Positions 17,591 through 25,227 of a DNA stretch of 64,000 bases are shown here, one piece after another. The notes under the pieces were generated by a model. The model saw only the letters and a program-made list of their open reading frames with translations. It ran no database searches and was not told where the DNA came from. Where the stretch lies: assembly GCF_030160715.1 (NCBI RefSeq), contig NZ_BSOW01000008.1, forward strand, positions 124,001 to 188,000, given 5' to 3'. This stretch comes from Bradyrhizobium iriomotense. Lineage in GTDB: Bacteria > Pseudomonadota > Alphaproteobacteria > Rhizobiales > Xanthobacteraceae. The first letter of the stretch is position 1. Every line of letters starts with the position of its first letter. Both the position numbers and the translations under genes were made by a program.

Positions 17591-19087
17591 TTACTTCATC
17601 AGCGGGATCGAGAATTCCGCGCCCTCCTTGACGCCGGACGGCCAGCGCGAGGTCACCGTCTTGGTCTTGGTGTAGAAGCGGATCGAGTCCGGACCATGCT
17701 GGTTGAGATCGCCGAAGCCGGACTTCTTCCAGCCGCCAAAGGTGTAATAGGCGATCGGCACCGGAATCGGCACGTTGATGCCGACCATGCCGACATTGAC
17801 CTTGGCGGCGAAGTCGCGCGCCGCGTCGCCGTCGCGGGTGAAGATCGCAACGCCGTTGCCGTAATCATGCTCGGACGGCAGCGCCAGCGCCTCGCCATAG
17901 TCGTGCGCGCGCACCACCGAGAGCACGGGGCCGAAGATCTCTTCCTTGTAGATCCGCATGTCCTTGGTGACGTTGTCGAACAGCGAACCGCCGAGATAGA
18001 AGCCCTTCTCGTAACCCTGCATCTTGAAGCCGCGGCCGTCGACGGCGAGCGTCGCGCCTTCCTTGATGCCGATATCGATATAGTTCTTCACCTTCTCGAC
18101 CGCCTCGCGCGTCACCAGCGGGCCGTAATCCGCCGAGGGATCGACGGAGGTGCCGATCTTGAGCGACTCGACGCGCGGGATCAGCTTTTCCATCAGACGA
18201 TCCGCGGTGGTCTTGCCGACGGGAACGGCGACCGAGACGGCCATGCAGCGCTCACCGGCCGAGCCGTAGCCGGCGCCGATCAGCGCGTCGACGGTCTGGT
18301 CCATATCGGCATCGGGCATGATGATGGCGTGGTTCTTGGCGCCGCCAAAGCACTGGCAGCGCTTGCCGGTCTGGGCTGCGCGCTCGTAGATGTATTGCGC
18401 AATCGGCGTCGAGCCGACGAAGCCGATCGCCTTGATGTCGGGATCGTCGAGGATGGCGTCGACCGCTTCCTTGTCGCCGTTGACGACGTTGAGGATGCCG
18501 GCCGGCAGGCCGGCCTCCATCATCAGCTCGGCGAGCTTCATCGGCACGCCCGGATCGCGCTCCGAGGGCTTGAGGATGAACGCATTGCCGCAGGCGATCG
18601 CAGGCGCGAACTTCCACATCGGGATCATCGCCGGGAAGTTGAACGGCGTGATGCCGGCGACGACGCCGAGCGGCTGGCGCATGGAGTAGATGTCGATGCC
18701 GGGGCCGGCGCCTTCGGTGTATTCGCCCTTCATCAGATGCGGAATGCCGCAGGCGAATTCGGCGACCTCGAGGCCGCGCTGGATGTCGCCCTTGGCGTCG
18801 GGAACGGTCTTGCCGTGCTCGCGCGCGAGCAGCTCGGCGAGCTTGTCGTAGTCGCGCTGCACCAACTCGAGGAACTTCATCATCACGCGGGCGCGGCGCT
18901 GCGGGTTGGTCGCGGCCCATTCCGGCTGCGCAGCGCGGGCGTTCTCGACCGCCGCGCGAACCTCCGCTTTTGAGGCCAGCGCCACCTTGGCCTGGACCTC
19001 GCCGGTCATCGGCTCGAACACGTCGGCCGTCCGGCCCGAATTGCCCTTGACCTCCTTGCCACCGATGAAATGTCCGATTGAGCGCAT
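17591..19087 (-). CDS. mmsA: Methylmalonate-semialdehyde dehydrogenase (CoA-acylating)
   Basis: ALDH-superfamily enzyme of 498 residues that oxidises and decarboxylates methylmalonate semialdehyde to propionyl-CoA, the last valine-specific step. N-terminus IGHFIGGKEVKGNSGR; CoA-acylating signature region RCQCFGGAKNHAIIMPDAD; catalytic Cys in SAGERCMAVS; C-terminal FTRDGDAARDFAAKVNVGMV. ATG 19087 is chosen because the family N-terminus begins there; an upstream start in the same frame overlaps the divergent regulator. First gene of the minus-strand valine operon. Confidence 0.95.
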   Translation of the reverse strand: MRSIGHFIGGKEVKGNSGRTADVFEPMTGEVQAKVALASKAEVRAAVENARAAQPEWAATNPQRRARVMMKFLELVQRDYDKLAELLAREHGKTVPDAKGDIQRGLEVAEFACGIPHLMKGEYTEGAGPGIDIYSMRQPLGVVAGITPFNFPAMIPMWKFAPAIACGNAFILKPSERDPGVPMKLAELMMEAGLPAGILNVVNGDKEAVDAILDDPDIKAIGFVGSTPIAQYIYERAAQTGKRCQCFGGAKNHAIIMPDADMDQTVDALIGAGYGSAGERCMAVSVAVPVGKTTADRLMEKLIPRVESLKIGTSVDPSADYGPLVTREAVEKVKNYIDIGIKEGATLAVDGRGFKMQGYEKGFYLGGSLFDNVTKDMRIYKEEIFGPVLSVVRAHDYGEALALPSEHDYGNGVAIFTRDGDAARDFAAKVNVGMVGINVPIPVPIAYYTFGGWKKSGFGDLNQHGPDSIRFYTKTKTVTSRWPSGVKEGAEFSIPLMK

Positions 19088-19121
19088 GGAATGATCTCCC
19101 TGAGGCCGAGCCTTGATCGCT

Positions 19122-19170
19122 TTGACAAATCCTATTGACCTGCATTTTATAGGATTCAAGTCTGAGATAA
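19122..19170 (+). promoter_or_regulatory. Divergent mmsA/lysR control region with AATCCTAT inverted repeat
   Basis: A perfect 8+8 inverted repeat AATCCTAT (19128-19135) and ATAGGATT (19149-19156), spacer 13, centre-to-centre 21 bases (two helical turns), as expected for a LysR-type regulator dimer site. A consensus -35 TTGACA (19122-19127) facing the lysR gene abuts the left arm, and a plausible TTTTAT -10 (19145-19150) overlaps the right arm. Binding by the adjacent LysR protein is inferred. Confidence 0.6.
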
Positions 19171-19190
19171 TGCACCATAGATGTGCGAAA

Positions 19191-20099
19191 ATGCTGGATC
19201 AAGGCGCGATCGATTGGGACGACTTCCGCTTCGTGCTGGCCATCGTGCGGGGCGGCTCGGTGTCGGCTGCGGCAAAACACCTCGGCGTCAACCATGCCAC
19301 GGTGATCCGCCGCGTCGACCGGCTGGAGAAGCACCTCTCGGCAAAACTGTTTGACCGGCGCAAGACAGGCTATCTCCTCACCGAAGCCGGCCAGCGCGTC
19401 GCCGACAGCGCGGAGGCGATGGAATCGACCATCGTCGCCAACCAGGAACAGGTCGGCGGCTCGCTCGCACGGCTGACCGGCACGGTGCGGATCGGCGCGC
19501 CCGACGGGTTCGGCACCGCGTTCCTCGCGCCGCGGCTCGCGCCATTTGCGGACCGGTATCCCGATCTCGATCTGCAACTTGTGGCTACGGCGCGGCTGTT
19601 CAGCCTCTCCAAGCGCGAGGCCGACATCGCGATCAGCCTGACCATGCCGAAGGAAGGCCGCATCGTCGGCCGCAAGCTGCTCGACTATCGCCTCGGGCTC
19701 TACGCCGCCCCCGCCTATCTCGATCGCTTCCCAGAGATCACCTCGCGCGAGGCGCTGCCGCAGCATCGCTTCGTCGGCTATATCGAGGAGCTGCTGTTCA
19801 CGCCGGAGCTAGACTATCTGCCGCAGGTGTCGCCGAAGATTTCCGCACGATTCCGCAGCGCCAATCTGATCGCGCAGCTCAACGCCACGCTCGCGGGTTT
19901 CGGCATCGCGGTGCTGCCGCATTTCATGGCGGCCGATTATCCGCAGCTTCGGCCGGTGCTGCCTGCGGAGATTTCGATCACCCGCACCTTCTGGATGCTG
20001 ATGCATGCCGACAGCAAGGATCTGGCGCGCATCCGCGCCGTGGCGGATTACATCTGCGAGATCGTGGAGCGCGAGCGCGCGCTATTTGCGGGGCGGTGA
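19191..20099 (+). CDS. LysR-family regulator, probable activator of the valine operon
   Basis: 302-residue LysR regulator: N-terminal winged helix-turn-helix (WDDFRFVLAIVRGGSVSAAAKHLGVNHATVIRRVDRLEKHL) and a periplasmic-binding-protein-like effector domain. Divergent from mmsA with about 100 bases between, so control of the valine operon and of itself is likely. ATG 19191 gives the usual short lead before the HTH; an in-frame ATG at 19170 would add seven residues. The effector (perhaps a branched acid or CoA ester) is unknown. Confidence 0.88.
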   Translation: MLDQGAIDWDDFRFVLAIVRGGSVSAAAKHLGVNHATVIRRVDRLEKHLSAKLFDRRKTGYLLTEAGQRVADSAEAMESTIVANQEQVGGSLARLTGTVRIGAPDGFGTAFLAPRLAPFADRYPDLDLQLVATARLFSLSKREADIAISLTMPKEGRIVGRKLLDYRLGLYAAPAYLDRFPEITSREALPQHRFVGYIEELLFTPELDYLPQVSPKISARFRSANLIAQLNATLAGFGIAVLPHFMAADYPQLRPVLPAEISITRTFWMLMHADSKDLARIRAVADYICEIVERERALFAGR

Positions 20100-20102
20100 A
20101 TT

Positions 20103-20187
20103 GTAGGGTGGGTTAGCCGAAGGCGTAACCCAATGCTTTGGCCGCCTCGAGAGAAGAGGTGGGTTCCGCTTCGCTGACCCACCCTAC
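20103..20187. repeat. Intergenic inverted repeat, GTAGGGTGGGTTAGC family
   Basis: GTAGGGTGGGTTAGCCGAAGGCGTAACCCA at the left, and GTGGGTTCCGCTTCGCTGACCCACCCTAC at the right, are complementary at their outer ends and each contains a smaller hairpin. It fills the gap between two convergent genes and could serve both as transcript end. Confidence 0.8.
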
Positions 20188-20197
20188 GGCACCTCGC

Positions 20198-20815
20198 CTA
20201 GTTCTGCTTCTCACGCGGCTTCTTGGCGACTGGTTCGCGACGCGCGCTGTCGAGGGCGGTGTCCCTGCCCGCCTTGAGCACCTCGTCGGACAACTCGCTC
20301 GCGCCGGCAATTCGCGCCAGCAGCATGGTGCCGGCCATCGTCGCAAGTGTCGCGATCGCCTGCTTGCGCGCGGCCTTGCGCGGCACGCCGGTGACGTGAT
20401 CGGCCATCATCTCGATCATCTCGTCGAGCTTGCCGGCGAAGGCTTTTCGCGTCTTCGGGCTCTCGCGGGCGATCTCGGCGCCGAGCGCGGGGATCGAGCA
20501 GCCATGGCCGGGATCGTCGCGGTGCAGCGCGGAGAGATAGCTCTCCGCGATCAGCGCCAGCCGCTTCTCGGAAGCGACCTCGCCGGTCATCTTGCGCCAG
20601 TGATCCATGGAGCGATCCATGGCGTAGGCAAAGGCCTCGATCACCAGCGCCTCGCGGGAATCGAAATGCGCATAGAACCCGCCATGGGTCAGGCCCGCCT
20701 CCTTCATGAGGTCGGCGACGCCGATGCCGTGGGCGCCCTTCTCCCGCAGCCGTACGGAGGCCTTCCTCACGATGCGGTCGTGGGTTTCCTGCTTGTGTTC
20801 CCTGGAATAGCGCAT
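20198..20815 (-). CDS. TetR-family transcriptional regulator
   Basis: 205 residues. The N-terminal HTH is clear: RIVRKASVRLREKGAHGIGVADLMKEAGLTHGGFYAHFDSREAL. The C-terminal ligand domain reads GHGCSIPALGAEIARESPKTR, resembling regulators of the LmrA/YxaF type. The basic tail ends PVAKKPREKQN. Next upstream on the same strand is a thioesterase gene 65 bases away, so they might share a transcript. Target unknown; candidate palindromes are at the thioesterase and thiolase promoters. Confidence 0.88.
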   Translation of the reverse strand: MRYSREHKQETHDRIVRKASVRLREKGAHGIGVADLMKEAGLTHGGFYAHFDSREALVIEAFAYAMDRSMDHWRKMTGEVASEKRLALIAESYLSALHRDDPGHGCSIPALGAEIARESPKTRKAFAGKLDEMIEMMADHVTGVPRKAARKQAIATLATMAGTMLLARIAGASELSDEVLKAGRDTALDSARREPVAKKPREKQN

Positions 20816-20880
20816 GCCGGTCTCATTGAATGTCGGAGATCATCTCATAACACAGAATTGGATCAGGCAGCGGATTAAAT

Positions 20881-21414
20881 TCATGTTAAGACATTGCCGA
20901 TCATGGAAAAGGTTGCAGTTGCATGCACCGCAAGCGCACCCTTGCCATCGCGGACGAAGCCTTCGGTGTAGCTGGTCTGGCGTCCGAGCTTGATGACCTT
21001 GCCTTCGGCCGAGATCAGTCCCGAGCGGACCGAGAGCGGACGCAGGAAGGTCAGCTTCAGATCGAGCGTGACCGAGCCCTGGCCGGCTTCCAGCCTGGTC
21101 GTGATCGCGCAACCCATGGCGGTGTCGAGCAGTGCTGCTGCGGTCGCACCATGCAGAAGCCCGATGGTGTTTTCGAGATCCTCGCGCGGCTCCAGTTCCA
21201 TCACGATCCGGCCCGGCTCGACCGCGGCCATGGTGAAGCCGATCAGCATCGCAAGCGGCGGACCGGGCAGCCGGCCGTCGCGGATCGCCTCCATGACCTC
21301 GATGCCGGATAGTCCTATGGCGGCCTTGGCGACCGGCCCCGGCGCCTGCCAGCCCACCACCCGCTCGCGCCGGAGCGCCGGCGAGAACAGCTCAATCGTA
21401 TCGGATGCGGTCAT
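20881..21414 (-). CDS. PaaI-family hot-dog thioesterase
   Basis: 177-residue hot-dog protein with the PaaI-type motif LLHGATAAALLDTAMGCAITT in the central helix and SVTLDLKLTFLRPL in the next strand. Members hydrolyse acyl- or aryl-CoA thioesters in the cytosol. The 50-residue N-terminal lead (ERVVGWQAPGPVAKAAIGLSGIEVMEAI) is typical of the longer subgroup. It is divergent from a crotonase gene; a promoter and palindrome lie just upstream. Substrate is not predictable. Confidence 0.85.
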   Translation of the reverse strand: MTASDTIELFSPALRRERVVGWQAPGPVAKAAIGLSGIEVMEAIRDGRLPGPPLAMLIGFTMAAVEPGRIVMELEPREDLENTIGLLHGATAAALLDTAMGCAITTRLEAGQGSVTLDLKLTFLRPLSVRSGLISAEGKVIKLGRQTSYTEGFVRDGKGALAVHATATFSMIGNVLT

Positions 21415-21428
21415 GGCGGCCTCTTTTA

Positions 21429-21471
21429 TATGACATACGTCATACTATAGGGCGGATTTCGCCCTTGGCAA
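21429..21471 (-). promoter_or_regulatory. Thioesterase promoter with TATGAC-N4-GTCATA operator
   Basis: On the minus strand, -35 TTGCCA (21466-21471) and -10 TATAGT (21444-21449) are 16 bases apart. Overlapping the likely start of transcription is a perfect inverted repeat TATGAC-ATAC-GTCATA (21429-21444), 15 bases upstream of the thioesterase ATG. The size fits a TetR- or MarR-type operator; the neighbouring TetR protein is an obvious candidate but unproven. Confidence 0.55.
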
Positions 21472-21571
21472 CTCCATCTTTTCCACGCTTGACAAGCGCG
21501 GCGTTTCGGACCGGAAGTGACGTTGACCCTGTGCGTTCCGCACGCGTCCACTAAACGTTCGAGTTCTCACG

Positions 21572-22342
21572 ATGGAAATGCTCAATTCCCACTGCGGCGT
21601 GACGCGCGATGCGCGCGGCGTCGTCCATGTCACGATCTGCAATGCCGGCTCGCTCAACATCTTGAGCTCGCCGGTCACCGACGCCATGCGCGACGGCCTG
21701 CAGCGTCTCGCCGCCGACCGCAGCATCCGCGTGGTGGTGCTGCGCGGCCAGAGCGAGAAGAGCCTGATCGGCGGCGCCGACATCAAGGAGATGGCGAAGC
21801 TCGACCAGACGTCGGCGGAGGCGTTCATCTCGTGCCTGCGCGATCTCTGCGAAGCCGTGAGGACCTTCCCTGCTCCCGTGATCGCGCGGATGCCGGGCTG
21901 GTGCCTCGGCGGCGGGCTCGAGGTCGCTGCCGCCTGCGATTTCCGGATCGCCGCGCATGATGCGCATTTCGGCATGCCGGAGGTGCGCGTCGGCATCCCC
22001 TCGGTGATCCATGCGGCGCTGTTGCCGCGCCTGATCGGCTGGGGCCGCGCGCGCTGGCTGGTGATGACGGCGGACAACATCGACGCGCCTACGGCGCTGG
22101 CCTGGGGTCTCGTCGACAAGGTTGCGCCGGAGGGCGGACTCGACGAGGCGGTCGAGCACACCGTGAAGGCGCTGCTCGCATGCGGCCCCGAAGCGCTGCG
22201 GTCGCAGAAGGCGCTGCTGCGGCAATGGGAGGAACTGCCGCTCACCGAGTCGGTCAATCTCAGCGTCAAGGTGTTCGGCGAGTCGTTCCTGACGGACGAG
22301 CCGACGCGGCTGATGCAGGAATTCGTCAATCGGAAGCGGTAA
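21572..22342 (+). CDS. Enoyl-CoA hydratase/isomerase family protein
   Basis: Crotonase-fold protein of 256 residues. Oxyanion-hole segments: SLIGGADIKEM and PGWCLGGGLEVAAACDFRIA; PEVRVGIPSVIHAALLPRLIGWGRARWLVMT follows. Acid residues at the two hydratase glutamate positions are not both obvious: the second segment has PEVRVGIPS instead of the usual PE.. GxxP Glu arrangement, so isomerase, hydratase or other crotonase chemistry is open. It could supply the methacrylyl-CoA hydratase missing from the mmsA operon. Upstream gene is divergent. Confidence 0.85.
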   Translation: MEMLNSHCGVTRDARGVVHVTICNAGSLNILSSPVTDAMRDGLQRLAADRSIRVVVLRGQSEKSLIGGADIKEMAKLDQTSAEAFISCLRDLCEAVRTFPAPVIARMPGWCLGGGLEVAAACDFRIAAHDAHFGMPEVRVGIPSVIHAALLPRLIGWGRARWLVMTADNIDAPTALAWGLVDKVAPEGGLDEAVEHTVKALLACGPEALRSQKALLRQWEELPLTESVNLSVKVFGESFLTDEPTRLMQEFVNRKR

Positions 22343-22360
22343 GCTCGCATCAAACACGGT

Positions 22361-22460
22361 GTCATGCCCCGCAAAAGCGGGGCATCCAGTACGCCGCGGC
22401 TTATCCGTATCCTCGCGCTGCCTCTGGAATACTGGATCACCCGCTTTCGCGGGTGATGAC
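22361..22460. repeat. Intergenic inverted repeat, GTCATGCCCCGCAAAAGCGG family, copy 2
   Basis: Left arm GTCATGCCCCGCAAAAGCGGGG with CATCCAGTA, right arm TACTGGATCACCCGCTTTCGC and GGGTGATGAC. Same family as the element at 5884-5983, inverted. It follows the crotonase stop codon. Confidence 0.8.
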
Positions 22461-22551
22461 GGCGTCGTGTGAGGCACAAGCTCAGTCCGCCTCGAAACAC
22501 AACCTCCACAAATCTCATCCCACGCACGATAATTTGTCATGACGGGCCCGG

Positions 22552-22580
22552 TTGCATTTTTTGCGGCGCATCATATGATG
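22552..22580 (+). promoter_or_regulatory. Thiolase promoter with CATCATATGATG palindrome
   Basis: -35 TTGCAT (22552-22557) and -10 TATGAT (22574-22579) are 16 bases apart. A perfect 12-base palindrome CATCATATGATG (22569-22580) covers the -10, a position suited to repression. The start codon at 22618 is preceded by CCAGGGAGCCCGCC. Confidence 0.5.
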
Positions 22581-22617
22581 ATCATAATCTTACAACCAAC
22601 ATCCCAGGGAGCCCGCC

Positions 22618-23808
22618 ATGGCCGCAGATCCCGTCGTCATCGTCTCCGCCGCCCGCACGCCACTCGGCCGTTTCATGGGCGAGTTGTCGCCCCTCGCTGC
22701 GCACAAACTCGGTTCCCACGTGATTTCCGCAGCGCTGGAACGCGCAAAGCTTGCGCCCGAGAAGGTCGACGAGGTCTTCATGGGGTGCGTGCTGCCCGCA
22801 GGCCAAGGCCAGGCACCGGCCCGCCAGGCCGCGCGCGCCGCCGGCCTCCCCGACGGGACCGGGGCGACGACCGTCAACAAGGTCTGCGGGTCCGGGATGA
22901 AGGCGACCATGCTGGCGCACGACATCATCCGCGCCGGCTCGGCCGACATCGTCGTTTCCGGCGGCATGGAGAGCATGAGCAATGCGCCCTATCTCCTGGC
23001 GAAGGCGCGCGGCGGCTACCGCGCCGGCCATGACCGCATCATCGACCACATGATGATGGACGGGCTGGAGGACGCCTATGAGACCGGCCGCTCGATGGGC
23101 GACTTCGGCGAGGCGACCGCGGAAGCCTATCAGTTCACCCGCAAGGACCAGGACGCCTTTGCGATGGAGACGTTGAGCCGCGCGCGCAAGGCGGTGGAGA
23201 GCGGCGCGTTCAGGGCCGAGATCGCACCGATCACGCTGAGCGAGAAGGCCGGTCCCCGCATCATCGCCAATGACGAGCATCCGCTGAAGGTCGATCCGGC
23301 AAAGATCCCCGGATTGAAGCCGGCGTTCCGCGCCAACGGCACCATCACGCCGGCAGCGTCGTCCGCCAATGCCGACGGCGCGGCGGCGCTCGTGCTGACA
23401 AGGCGCGCGCTTGCCGATCGCAATAGCCTGCCCGCGCTCGCCGAGATCAAGGGTCACGCCACCCACAGCCAGGAGCCGCAATGGTTCACCACCGCGCCGA
23501 TCCCCGCGATACGCAAGCTGCTGGACAAGGTCGGCTGGAGCGTGGATGACGTCGACCTGTTCGAGATCAACGAGGCCTTTGCCGTGGTCGCCATGGCCGC
23601 GCAGCGCGATCTCGGCATCGCAAGAGAGAAGCTCAACGTCAATGGCGGCGCCTGCGCGCTCGGCCATCCCATCGGCGCCACCGGCGCGCGGCTGATCGTG
23701 ACACTGTTGCATGCGCTGGAGGCGCAGAACCTCAAGCGCGGCGTCGCAGCGCTGTGCATCGGCGGCGGCGAAGCGACCGCGATTGCGGTCGAACGTTTTG
23801 CGCGCTAG
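22618..23808 (+). CDS. Acetyl-CoA C-acetyltransferase (thiolase)
   Basis: 396-residue biosynthetic/degradative thiolase. Nucleophilic Cys90 in NKVCGSGMKA, His in GGACALGHPIGATGAR and the second catalytic Cys in LCIGGGEATAIAVER. It condenses two acetyl-CoA to acetoacetyl-CoA or cleaves 3-ketoacyl-CoA. With the nearby acetoacetate decarboxylase it could take part in ketone-body or polyhydroxybutyrate metabolism, though the window has no phaB or phaC. Confidence 0.92.
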   Translation: MAADPVVIVSAARTPLGRFMGELSPLAAHKLGSHVISAALERAKLAPEKVDEVFMGCVLPAGQGQAPARQAARAAGLPDGTGATTVNKVCGSGMKATMLAHDIIRAGSADIVVSGGMESMSNAPYLLAKARGGYRAGHDRIIDHMMMDGLEDAYETGRSMGDFGEATAEAYQFTRKDQDAFAMETLSRARKAVESGAFRAEIAPITLSEKAGPRIIANDEHPLKVDPAKIPGLKPAFRANGTITPAASSANADGAAALVLTRRALADRNSLPALAEIKGHATHSQEPQWFTTAPIPAIRKLLDKVGWSVDDVDLFEINEAFAVVAMAAQRDLGIAREKLNVNGGACALGHPIGATGARLIVTLLHALEAQNLKRGVAALCIGGGEATAIAVERFAR

Positions 23809-23919
23809 GCGGCGTGGCCGAAATCGAGGGAAGTCTGGCATTTTAGACGCGCGCGGCTCGTGCCAAAATGCCAGGCTCGAACAGGTCACGCTAAATCCTC
23901 CAGGTAAGGTTGGGGCACA

Positions 23920-25218
23920 ATGATTTCGAACTGGCTCGCGGCAGCGCTCGGCCGCCGCAACATCCACTACGGCTGGGTGATGGTCGGCGTGACCTTCCTC
24001 GCCGCGCTGATCAGCGCCGGTACCGTCGGCGCGCCGGGCGTGTTCATCGTTCCCCTGCAGAAGGAATTCGGCTGGAGCACCGCGGAGATTTCCTCGGCGC
24101 TCTCGATCCGCTTCATCCTGTTCGGCCTGATGGCGCCGTTCGCGGCCGCCCTCCTCAACCGCTACGGCCTGCGCAACGTGACGCTGACGGCGCAGCTCAT
24201 CGTCGTCTCGGCGCTGGTGGCCTCGCTCGCGATGACGCAGGTCTGGCAGCTGATGCTGTTGTGGGGCGTCGTGATCGGCATCGGCACCGGGATGACAGCG
24301 CTGGTGCTGGGCGCCACCATCGCCACGCGCTGGTTCGCCGCGCGGCGCGGCCTCGTGGTCGGCATCATGACCGCGAGCGTCGCCACCGGGCAGCTCGTGT
24401 TCCTGCCGCTGCTTGCGATACTCACCGAACGCTTCGGCTGGCGCCTTGCACTCAGCTTCGTCTGCGTGATGCTCGGCGTCTCCGCAACCGCCGTGGCGCT
24501 CGTGATGCGCGACCGGCCGAGCGATGTCGGCCTGCGCCCGTTCGGCGACGAGGGCAGCGAGCCCCTGCCCACCCCGCCGGTCAGCCACGCGCCGATCACG
24601 GCCGTTGCGCTCGGCACGCTGCGCGACGTCTCGACGTCGAGCGCGTTCTGGATCCTGTTTGCAACCTTCTTCGTCTGCGGCGCCAGCACGAACGGCCTGG
24701 TCCAGGTCCACCTGATCCCGATGTGCCTCGACTTCGGCATCCCGCAGGTGCAGGCCGCGGGCCTGCTCGCGGCGATGGGCATCTTCGACTTCTTCGGCAC
24801 CATCATGTCCGGCTGGCTGTCCGATCGCTACGACAATCGCTGGCTGCTGTTCTGGTACTACGGCCTGCGCGGGCTCTCGCTGGTGTTCCTGCCCTTCAGC
24901 GACTTCTCCTTCTACGGCCTGTCGCTGTTTGCGATGTTCTACGGTCTCGACTGGATCGCCACCGTGCCGCCGACGGTGCGCCTGACGGCGCAAAAATTCG
25001 GCCCCGAACGCGCCAATCTGGTGTTCGGCTGGATTTTTGCCGGCCACCAGCTCGGCGCCGGCACCGCCGCCTTTGGCGCCGGTCTGTCGCGGACACTGCT
25101 GGCGAGCTACCTGCCAGCCTTCTTCATTGCGGGCGCACTCTGCGTGTTCGCCGCGCTGATCGTGCTGGCGCTGGCGCGACATCCAAAGCCTGCTGTGGCG
25201 CTGGCCGCGAGCCGGTGA
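23920..25218 (+). CDS. MFS transporter, monocarboxylate/oxalate-formate antiporter-like
   Basis: Inner-membrane protein of 432 residues with 12 predicted segments and a soluble central loop (MRDRPSDVGLRPFGDEGSEPLPTPP). The start HYGWVMVGVTFLAALISAGTVGAPGVF and the MSGWLSDRYDNRW loop are typical of the MCT/OFA-like branch that moves carboxylates. Start ATG 23920 follows AAGGTTGGGGCACA. It may bring in the acid handled by neighbouring CoA enzymes; the substrate is not shown by sequence. Confidence 0.85.
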   Translation: MISNWLAAALGRRNIHYGWVMVGVTFLAALISAGTVGAPGVFIVPLQKEFGWSTAEISSALSIRFILFGLMAPFAAALLNRYGLRNVTLTAQLIVVSALVASLAMTQVWQLMLLWGVVIGIGTGMTALVLGATIATRWFAARRGLVVGIMTASVATGQLVFLPLLAILTERFGWRLALSFVCVMLGVSATAVALVMRDRPSDVGLRPFGDEGSEPLPTPPVSHAPITAVALGTLRDVSTSSAFWILFATFFVCGASTNGLVQVHLIPMCLDFGIPQVQAAGLLAAMGIFDFFGTIMSGWLSDRYDNRWLLFWYYGLRGLSLVFLPFSDFSFYGLSLFAMFYGLDWIATVPPTVRLTAQKFGPERANLVFGWIFAGHQLGAGTAAFGAGLSRTLLASYLPAFFIAGALCVFAALIVLALARHPKPAVALAASR

Positions 25219-25227
25219 AGTGCAGGC

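Noticed and set aside
22582..25182. 866-codon antisense frame across thiolase and MFS genes
   Set aside because: Composition dominated by Arg, Gln, His and Gly, typical of a shadow; both sense genes are certain.
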